The notes under the pieces were generated by a model. That model worked only from the letters and a program-made list of their open reading frames with translations, did no database searches and was not told the origin of the DNA. The position numbers and the translations under genes were made by a program. From Siphonodentalium dalli (lineage: Eukaryota; Mollusca; Scaphopoda; Gadilida; Siphonodentaliidae), in contig CP136062.1 of NCBI GenBank assembly GCA_032622095.1, positions 157,102,875-157,166,874 on the forward strand: 64,000 nt of DNA. The letters run 5' to 3'. Below, piece by piece: positions 56,312 to 64,000 of this stretch (its first letter is position 1; every line of letters starts with the position of its first letter).

Positions 56312-58069
56312 GTGCGTATTTTTAATATAAACATGTATGTGTATCGAGGGATGTGGCTAGATTGTCTCCGCTGGGGGCTGGGGCGTCCAGCTTGGAATGT
56401 CATTATACACTCCCTTTAAAAGACCGAAATTAACAGGTCCAAGAAGTTCCATTTCCATTCCATTGGGTTTGAAATTTCAACTGGTACCTCAAACGTTACA
56501 ATTTTTTGACATTTCAATGGTCAGGGAAACTTCAACTAGTATCAAACGGTGCAACAAAAACAAGAAATATTTCTTGTTTCCTGAGCACAAACATATTAGT
56601 TATTATAAAATTTGCTATTCTTTCAATATAATTATTACCCCTTCAGCAAATAAAAGTGATGATATGGTAAATGTTATAAAACAAATATTGTTGCCTCTAA
56701 AAACAACCTATTTTGCAGCAAATAATTTCAAGTTGCCTATAATCATCGTGGTAAACATGTGGTGTTGGTCATGTCAAGTGATGTCCCCCGGTCCTTAAAC
56801 CTCACACCCGCTATGGTGGGAAATTTCCAACTGATTTTAAATGCAAAATTAATTCGACCGAAAACAGGACAATATTCGATTGTTGGTATAAAACAATACA
56901 GACCACACTGAATGTTGTTTGAAATATCATAAGTTTGTTTGGGGTTACCACAATTTATGCGATAACTCGAACATTTTTATAACGCAGGGCGTGTTCCAAA
57001 TTTGGGCTAAACCGGACGTATGGGTGAAATGTTATAAATTTGAGAGACAGAGTTTGAATGATCGATTGGGTTTAATTTCGCTTTCAGCAACTAAGGCCAT
57101 ATCAGGGCATTGCCATTTTTTGGCGGTGGAGGAAATCCGCACACGTACGGATAATCTAACAGTGATTTCAATGGCTGATAAACTCGTTGACCATGTGCGG
57201 AAAACCACCTGCCATCTGCGAGTAATTGGTAACTCCACCAGATAACGATTTTCAGTTACAAAATCCACGATGGGTATTTGAAATCTTATCGCCAGCGCTG
57301 GAGGGCGAACCGGCTTGGGGTTCTACCCCCAACCGAATGAGCCAACGAGGCTCCAACATAGTTTGAAACTTGGGGCTTTTATATATCACATTTAAGAAGG
57401 CACTGACTCAGTGCGACTGTTCCTTGCTTCGACGACGGGAGATATTATCATTTCTTATCTAAATGTCGTGTATCGATTGGAATGGCACATTGAGATGCCC
57501 ACCAACCCAGACCAAGATAAGTCTGGGTTCGAACAAGACATCAAACGATCTCCCACCAACTCAGATCAAGATAAGTCTGGGTTCGAACAACCCATCAAAC
57601 GATCTCCCACCAACTCAGATCAAGATAAATCTGGGTTCGAACAACCCATCAAACGACCTCTGTGAGATGCCCATCAACTCAGATCAAGAAAAGTCTGGGT
57701 TCGAACAACCCATCAAACGATCTCTGTGAGATGCCCACCAACTCAGATCCAGATAAGTTTGGGTCCGAACATCCCATCAATCGATATATCTGAGATGCCC
57801 ACCAACTCAGATCAAGATAAGTCTGGGTTCGAACAACCCATCAAACGATCTATGTGAGATGCCCACCAACTCAGATCAAGATAAGTCTGGGTTCGAACAA
57901 CCATCGAACAACCATCATAATCAAGTCGATATATTTATGGCTGTGCCATATCATATATTTTGCCGTACAACAGTTTCTCTAAACTTAAGAAAAAATAACA
58001 AGATATACTAGTAGATGAATGATATAAGTCAGCACATACATGTATTTAATTTCACCATTTTTTGCACAG
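56312..58069 (+). other. Intron of cassette 2 (1.76 kb)
   Basis: Phase 1 intron with a 54/64-bp minisatellite at 57498-57911. Open frames at 56397-56798 and 56919-57245 show no domain, and I do not call them genes. Confidence 0.6.
57498..57911 (+). repeat. 54/64-bp minisatellite, seven units
   Basis: Units start at 57498, 57552, 57606, 57670, 57734, 57798 and 57862. The first two are 54 bp. Later ones are 64 bp because they carry an extra CTGTGAGATG-like segment. Core: CCCACCAACTCAGATCAAGA, TAAGTCTGGGTTCGAACAAC, CCATCAAACGATCT. The array shows two higher-order unit types side by side. Confidence 0.95.
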
Positions 58070-58192
58070 CGAGCCTACCAGAACCCGTGCAGACAAAGGA
58101 TTGTTATGTTCTCAACAGCAATGCCACTCTGACGACGGTTCCTTGTTGTAATGCCCCCGTGGCACCAGTGACGTCGGTGCTGTGTGAATACG
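58070..58192 (+). CDS. Cassette 2 exon: 41-residue Cys module
   Basis: The exon follows TTTGCACAG and ends GAATACG|GTAAGC. It encodes SLPEPVQTKDCYVLNSNATL, then TVPCCNAPVAPVTSVLCEY. Same length, phases and Cys positions as 26029-26151. Substitutions cluster in the middle (RDSS to NSNA) while the ends are conserved. A possible N-glycosylation site (NAT) is new here. Confidence 0.87.
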
Positions 58193-60589
58193 GTAAGCGT
58201 GGTGGTACTTATCAAATAACAGGATATAGTTTCCTCCCTCGCTATACTCGATCAGGTACTATACCACAAATCGATTTCGTTCATATATTGGACTTTGTTT
58301 TATTTTACAATTCGTAACTCTGAGATTCTTACTAAATGTAGAACGTTAACATTTTCGGTTTGTGTATACAACTCCTGCGGGAGACGGCAGTTAAGCTATT
58401 GAGAATGTTGTCTGTGCTTGCTTTATGGAGTTAAGGCCCCTAACGCGGCATCTCACATTTATCGACAATTGTAGAGTATCTCTGGAACGCACTGAGGTAG
58501 CGGAACGGGACAAATATTATGACAGAGAGTAATTTGTACATGTGTACTTATACTTCTGATTATTGATCGCTGTGCGGGGGGTGTTCAATGTCGTAAAAAT
58601 TAAATTCTCTCCGATCGCGACCAAACTAACATTCATGGTCTTCATGTCACCAGATAACGATGCCGTGAACATTTTGTAAATCCGTGCAAAATGACCGAGT
58701 TAACCACCACTGAATGTTCAAAAATGTCGAAAAATTGCTTGTATTCACAATTCCTCCCAAACCGATGCACGGGTGAAGGGGATTGAGACGAACCAACTGT
58801 CCACATGCACATAGCGAGGATGCACGCGAAATCCGGTTAAGAATTTACGATAAAGGGTACAGAGATGGCATCATAATACCCCGTCTGTGTTTTGAGAATT
58901 TGAATTATATATGATAATAAAATAGTTCGCGGATTAATATAATTCCTTGTTCAACAGTACAGGCAATAACATTTTGTAATAGAATTTCCAAGTCTGGTGT
59001 GTCTCAGGAAGGTGTAGTTCTGTCAAATAGCTGAATAGTTTGAGCAAGTTTTTCCGAAGCCAATTTCCCCAGTAAGTACGCTTAGTATATATCCATGATA
59101 CCCTTTTCATGTATGAACTGGAGCGCAGAATTTTTAAAGCGAGAATTGCAAAGCGGCTATCATTGCGCCAAAACAACACGTTACGCCCAAACGGGAAGGC
59201 AGAGTTCAGTCCCTTGCTACGCTAGACTCAACACTGCCATCACATACACACGCGGAAATCACTCATTTTTATTGCAGACTGTTGACGTTTACAACTCATT
59301 ATTCATTATTCTGAGAAACCGAACTATAATGATTGGTGATGAGTTTGATGGAGACTGTCAGAGATTAGAAAAGTTTGTAATATTTGTTTTACCCTGTGCC
59401 AATGCATTCTCTTATATATGCGAGTCGACCATAGGTCGCCTCGCATATGTAAGAGAATGCATTGGCCTAACAATTTTTTACAATTTTAATCATTTTTTCT
59501 TGTATTCTTTAACAATTTTATAATTTCACCCATACAGAGCCCCAGACAAACATGAGCAGACGACACTCTTCTATATGCTTCTATATATGTGTGGGGCTCC
59601 CTGCAGGGTAATGGATGTTTTTTATTTTATGTCCTAAAAATTGTAATAATTTTTTTTATTTTTTTTAAATGATAAAAAATTGTTAGGCCAATGCATTCTC
59701 TTATATATGCGAGGCGACCTATGGTCGACTCGCATATATAAGAGAATGCATTGACACAGGGTAAAAAAAATTGCCTGAATTAGTCGTAGCGGACAAAACA
59801 CTTAAACAAAAATGTGTTAGATATAGTTACGACAATATAGTCCATATATGGTCCGGTATGACCCCTCGTGCACCCCAATAACTTAACTTATTTTGTATTT
59901 TCATATACCCTAATGTGCGTTGTTCAGGACAAATTATATTGGCAGCAGATATGTTGGGTCCTACTGTACCTACTGGGTCAATGGTTGGCCTTACTCAGTT
60001 ACCATTTTGTTTTCGATTATGATGGGGTGGGTGAAACGGTATCCCATATAAGTGATGTCATTTTGATTGGATTTTAACAGGTGATGTGTTATTTTATAGG
60101 TATTGGAATACTTTATCCACTGGTAGCAAAACATGTTTTCATTGATGTCGTCAACAGAGGCCTAAAGGTCACGCGAGGACAATGAAAACGCAAATAAAAT
60201 ATGACAGGCTACCCTACACCCCACACCACAGGGGAATTGCCCCTTTATTTTGTGTTTGTCGATCATTGGAGCAATGAATTATGCCATTATGTGGGTCCAG
60301 GCCCTTCTGATTCCACGAGGGGTACTACCAGCACATGGCCTAAAATACACGGTGGTAGCCTATTGCTTATCGGACTGAACCCTCCAGTATCGATAATGGA
60401 ACAACATTTGATGTTATCACCCCCTTGCACTTATGACCGCCGATTTCAAAGAAGGGTTAAATGTATATATATAATGTAGACATGTATATGCAACTGATGC
60501 CGTGTTTGGCATAAAACTTCCAAATGATGTAAATATTGTTACGTCCACATCCACGTCATTGTTCTGACTATTCGCTTGCTATTCTCCAG
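58193..60589 (+). other. Intron of cassette 2 (2.4 kb)
   Basis: Phase 1 intron. The variant palindromic element is at about 59387-59766. The rest shows no exon or named repeat. Confidence 0.6.
59387..59766. mobile_element. Variant palindromic element (copy E) without the TTAA arms
   Basis: It carries the same two hairpins as copies A-D and F, but its ends are TTTTACCCTGTGCCAATGC and the near-complement GCATTGACACAGGGTAAAA. There is no TTAA and there are no outer arms. The spacer contains an extra inverted pair (GAGCCCCA / TGGGGCTC, about 59538-59601). It looks like the hairpin core moving, or surviving, on its own. Confidence 0.75.
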
Positions 60590-60652
60590 AGATTGCACCG
60601 CCGCTCGTATCTGACGTCATCATGGTCGAACATTGCAACGGCATGAAATCAG
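60590..60652 (+). CDS. Cassette 2 exon: 21-residue micro-module
   Basis: The exon follows TTCTCCAG and ends AAATCAG|GTGAGG. It encodes IAPPLVSDVIMVEHCNGMKS. Five residues differ from 33695-33757; the Cys and the APPLV and CNGM strings are kept. Confidence 0.82.
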
Positions 60653-61219
60653 GTGAGGATGTTCATCGTAATGCAAATAAGCAAACATTAAAGGTGGTAT
60701 ATTTCTTCATATAGCAAGCTTTATTTAGTTTCATGGGTATAAGATGAAAACTATGAATCGGATTTCCCAGTCTGGAAACAGTTTACGGTTCGAATTCACT
60801 CGGAGCGCACCATGCGACATAACTCTATCTAAAATAGTAACGAAAATATGTCCCGCCTGTTTATGGCATTATCTATAGAGGATATAAAACGAGTCCCCAT
60901 ACAGTTTATAGAGAAATTTACAAATTAGGTCTGGACCGAGCCTTTGGCCTATGCAATAATATAATATATATTTTTAAAATCACTCCAGCTTAAGATTTGT
61001 TTTATTTAAATTTTCGGAAAGACAATACTGTGCAGCTACATTTTATATTTTATGTTCGTTTTAAAGACAAATATCCCCTTCTCGAGTTTCTTGAACCTAT
61101 AAAACATTTTGGAAATAATTTCTCTAGCTCCCTGGACAATTTAATTTTTTTTTTAATTCGGAAAATATAGTTGGTGTTGGTGGTGTTGCCCAGCATAATA
61201 AACATTTGTAATCTTACAG
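60653..61219 (+). other. Intron of cassette 2
   Basis: A 567-bp phase 1 intron. Nothing recognisable is seen in it. The equivalent gene 1 intron is 7.6 kb because of the retrotransposon and a MITE. Confidence 0.65.
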
Positions 61220-61435
61220 CGAATACGTGTCTGGAAAAATGCTGGAGTGAGATGGAAGGAAACTTCGCAAGCTGTAACGCGTTGGAGTGTGACATATACA
61301 GTGAGTGTAACGGCGCAGAGACATACAGTCGAGTGTGTCCATGGGGAGAGATGTTCAACACTACGTCAAAAGTATGCGAGTTTTCAGTGCCATATTACAG
61401 CGAAACTATATCTACAAAACGATACACGGACTCGG
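61220..61435 (+). CDS. Cassette 2 exon: chitin-binding type-2-like module
   Basis: The exon follows ATCTTACAG and ends GACTCGG|GTGAGT. It encodes NTCLEKCWSEMEGNFASC, then LECDIYSECNGAETYSRVCP, WGEMFNTTSKVCEF and a Tyr/Thr-rich end. All Cys of 41339-41554 are kept. The donor at 61436 is the first of a tandem series of donor-like sites. Confidence 0.85.
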
Positions 61436-61735
61436 GTGAGTGATATAGCCACTGTTACACGGATACGGTTGAGTTGTTTACCCAATGTTACGCGGATACG
61501 GGTGAGTTATTTAACCAAGGATACACGGATACGGTAAGTGATTTACCCAAGGTTACACGGAAACGGTTGACTGATTTACCCAACGTTACGCGGATACGGG
61601 TGAGTTATTTATCCAAGGATACACGGATACGGTGAGTGATTTAACCAAGGATACACGGATACGGGTGGGTGATTTACCGAAGGTTACACGGATACGGTTG
61701 AGTGATTTACCCAATGTTACACGGACACGACTCAG
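61424..61735 (+). repeat. Tandem repeat, about 33 bp, spanning the splice donor
   Basis: The exon end and first intron bases (TACACGGATACGG|GTGAGTGATTTA type) are repeated about nine times with units of 31-34 bp. Intact GTGAGT or GTAAGT donors recur at about 61502, 61534, 61600 and 61632 after the real one at 61436. Gene 1 has only one unit plus a trace at the same place, so the expansion is specific to cassette 2. Confidence 0.9.
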
Positions 61736-63207
61736 TTATCTACTAAACGGGCTGGGTATATGAGTGGGTATAAATACGACGAACAGACGATATATAAGTT
61801 ATAGACCGGATCAAGCATGCTTTACCCTTTCAAAACTAACGCATCATCGATGAGTAGCTATCCCATAGGCAATGTTCAGATAATAAATTTAACGAACGAA
61901 CTTATTATCTAAACATTTCCCTCAATAAATATGGCTCCTTCTGCACTTGTATTTATCTGTCGTCCATTGTTATCACCTTAGAGCACAATCACATTGTTGC
62001 AATCGTTCCCTCATTTTTGGTAAAGCACACCGATTCCCAAGGCTGGCGAATGAATAGTTCAATGATTATCCCATTGTTAGGCACACGCAACTCACAACAG
62101 ACAACTCGCACGGGCGCTTCGAAGTAGCTTCAATTACCAGAGGCCACATGGGCACGAACAGCGCTCTGCTTCCCCCAAACACACTGCCATTATACGCCGT
62201 TACTATTTATGCACCTCTAATATACTAAGCAGGCACATATATAGGGACGGCGTATAAGGGGAGTGCGGGTGGGGGTGCATGTCCTCTTGTAAAATTACTG
62301 AAGCTACATTAAAACGACCGCGCGATTTGTTTGTTAAGAGTGGCGCGTATCGAACAATGGGATATCACTGAAATATAATTTGCCAGCCTTGGGAATTGGG
62401 TGTGATTTACCAAAAATACAATATATATATATACACCAACAGGACGAATGGAGGGAGTGGCAATAGTAACACATGCACTGGTTGAATTATTTATTAACTA
62501 CAGTAGAATAATTACATTTATTATAATTATTCCACAAAACTAATCCAGTTCCGAAAATATTCTCAGGACCACTAAAACAACGATGAAACTAAACGAATTA
62601 ACATTTACATTTAGAACCACTAAATAGTGATATATCCAATAATCCAACAGAATCACCACTTCACTATATAGCGCTCCACCTATCCGATATATCTAACAAC
62701 AAAACTTGTATCTGGAGAATCTGGAGGAACCAATGGACTACTATGGTAGTAATTTCGAAACAGTTTCTTGAAAAGGCGACACGTTTATCACATACTAATG
62801 ATGTGCAGCATTACCTTTGGCAAAAAGTAGTTGGTTGTTGGTTACAGGTCCAAATTCTATTTCATCATTCTGGCAAACAGACTTCTTCGGAATTCATGAT
62901 CCACTTATACAATGTATATAATAATAGTAAGACACAATCATGCGACTTCCACAATTGACTTTCCAAACACATCTGCGAGTGACTTGGTTTGTGAAAACGG
63001 GTCACACGTTAATCCTTGTCGTTTCGGACATATTTATTCACATTCAACGGCGATCACTGCATGGGTAATCACGATGATTGGTGTGGCTAACGGGTCATTG
63101 TGTTCATCTCGGCCAGCGCACGGATTGTACGTCGTGTTCAACGCACGATCAATTTCGTATTTCGAGATAATCGCATTATGTGCGGTCAATTGTGCTCTAA
63201 GTCGGTC

Positions 63208-63288
63208 AGAGCACGCGAATAGTTCTTTACCAGAATAAATCTGGTCTCCGACTCGATTTATTCTGATAAAGAACTATTCTTGTGCTCT
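63208..63288. repeat. Hairpin, 81 bp, arms of about 32 bp
   Basis: AGAGCAC and GAATAGTTCTTTACCAGAAT on the left pair with ATTCTGATAAAGAACTATTC and GTGCTCT on the right. There are two small mismatched spots and a 13-base centre. It lies immediately before MITE copy F. Confidence 0.75.
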
Positions 63289-63297
63289 AACCATTAC

Positions 63298-63697
63298 TTA
63301 ACCCTTTACCCAACAAACCGGCCAAAACCGGCCAAATAAAGCTTCAACAGCCTAAAATATCTTCGGTCTGTCTCAATAGAACCATACAAATATGGATATC
63401 ATTGTAACCGGCTCCTTGACCACATTGTGATAGTTACAGTTATGCCCTGTGCCAATGCATTCTCTTATATATGCGAGTCGACCATAGGTCGCCTCGCATA
63501 TATAAGAGAATGCATTGGCCTAAACAAAATCGTTTTTTAACACTTTTTACCATTTTTTCTTACATTCTTTAACAATTTTATAATTTTTAATGTGTTAAGC
63601 CAATGCATTCTCTTATATATGCGAGGCGACCTATGGTCGACTCGCATATATAAGATAATGCATTGGCACAGGGCCCTTCTGTTGGGTAAAGGGTTAA
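63298..63697 (+). mobile_element. piggyBac-like palindromic MITE, copy F
   Basis: TTAA at 63298-63301 and 63694-63697; same orientation and nearly the same sequence as copy C. Both hairpins are complete, with one base change in the last arm (AAGATAATGC). Confidence 0.95.
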
Positions 63698-64000
63698 TGT
63701 CCTTCCAAATCAATAAGACCAAAGACCATTCCGATGTACACTTCTTAAATGATTGGGAGACTCAAATTATTATAGTAAGGGTTAAGGTCTATAGGGTGTG
63801 ATGATAATAGAAGACAAGAAAACACTTGTCAAAGTCACGCATGAACAATTGTGTCAGCGCTTTTCACCCCGAACACGTGGAATTGTGTTAAAAACTACCG
63901 TGCACTCAAATTGAAAACGAATCGATAAACATAATATAGCGCAAAAACTATCATCTTTCACATAATAATTATATAGTTGTTCCCAAATATAAATAATTCA

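Larger units (their letters stand above)
52870..61435 (+). other. Cassette 2: paralogous 3' module set (gene span)
   Basis: Five exons, 52870-52995, 56150-56311, 58070-58192, 60590-60652 and 61220-61435, repeat the last modules of gene 1 (23583 onward, without the terminal exon). Exon lengths (126, 162, 123, 63 and 216 nt) and phases are identical. All five are open with good splice sites, so it is not an obvious pseudogene. Intron sequence after 61435 is homologous to 41555-42885, so the stalk/membrane exon is expected at roughly 64.8 kb, outside the window. No 5' exons are visible. Either they are novel short exons in 43461-52869, or gene 1 splices into this cassette. Confidence 0.75.
61436..64000 (+). 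other. Partial intron of cassette 2, runs off the window
   Basis: Phase 1 donor at 61436. After the donor repeat, blocks homologous to 41555-42885 occur at about 61900-61985 and 63790-63915, separated by unrelated sequence with a hairpin (63208-63288) and MITE copy F. The expected terminal exon is not reached. Confidence 0.65.

Noticed and set aside
56919-57245. 108-codon frame in a cassette 2 intron, overlapped by a 78-codon minus frame
   Set aside because: Neither strand shows a domain, and the matching gene 1 intron has nothing similar.
57290-57360. GC-richer stretch with GGTTCTACCCCC, resembling a tRNA B box
   Set aside because: No A box at a proper distance and no cloverleaf could be drawn; at most a SINE scrap.
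1-64000. CRISPR array, prokaryotic operons, rRNA or tRNA genes
   Set aside because: Tandem arrays here have no spacer structure, genes have GT-AG introns, and no rRNA or tRNA core sequence was recognised by eye. A tRNAscan run would be decisive for tRNAs.

Overview
The window is animal nuclear DNA. It is AT-rich, mostly non-coding, and its recognisable genes are split into short exons with GT-AG junctions and introns of 0.4 to 7.6 kb. The domain mix (C-type lectin-like, WSC, type-2 chitin-binding-like, Thr-rich mucin stalk) and the style of the dispersed repeats suggest a mollusc, perhaps a gastropod. Species cannot be fixed from sequence alone.

Gene 1 (2926-43460, + strand) is the main gene. 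I could place 15 exons giving about 988 residues, 5' incomplete. In order they encode: the C-terminal half of one lectin-like domain (CTLD), two full CTLDs each split over two exons, a fourth CTLD truncated at its C-terminal half, two WSC domains each split over two exons, a 41-residue Cys-containing exon, a 21-residue exon, a Cys-rich exon resembling a type-2 chitin-binding (peritrophin-A/CBM14) domain, and a terminal exon with a poly-Thr stalk, a hydrophobic membrane segment, a short basic tail and a stop. Every exon junction but one is phase 1, so modules can be added, lost or swapped without breaking frame. The product looks like a type I membrane glycoprotein with a glycan/chitin-facing ectodomain.

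Cassette 2 (52870-61435, + strand) repeats the 3' part of gene 1: one WSC domain, the 41- and 21-residue exons and the chitin-binding-like exon, with identical exon lengths and phases. Intron sequence after the last of these is also homologous to gene 1, so its terminal stalk/membrane exon should lie just past base 64000. No CTLD or signal-peptide exon was found for it between 43461 and 52869, so it is either a second gene with an unseen start or an alternative 3' end of gene 1.

The rest is largely mobile and repetitive DNA. A Ty3/gypsy-type LTR retrotransposon (35035-40726) sits in a gene 1 intron, with near-identical LTRs but a defective interior. A 4.08 kb TTAA-flanked element (28522-32598) carries a nested hAT element (30301-31881). 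A piggyBac-like palindromic MITE is present in five copies, plus a variant sixth. There are several other fold-back elements and minisatellites with 24-, 51-, 54/64-, about 33- and 132-bp units. Two of these arrays are built from exon ends and splice donors of the receptor genes, the most unusual feature of the window.
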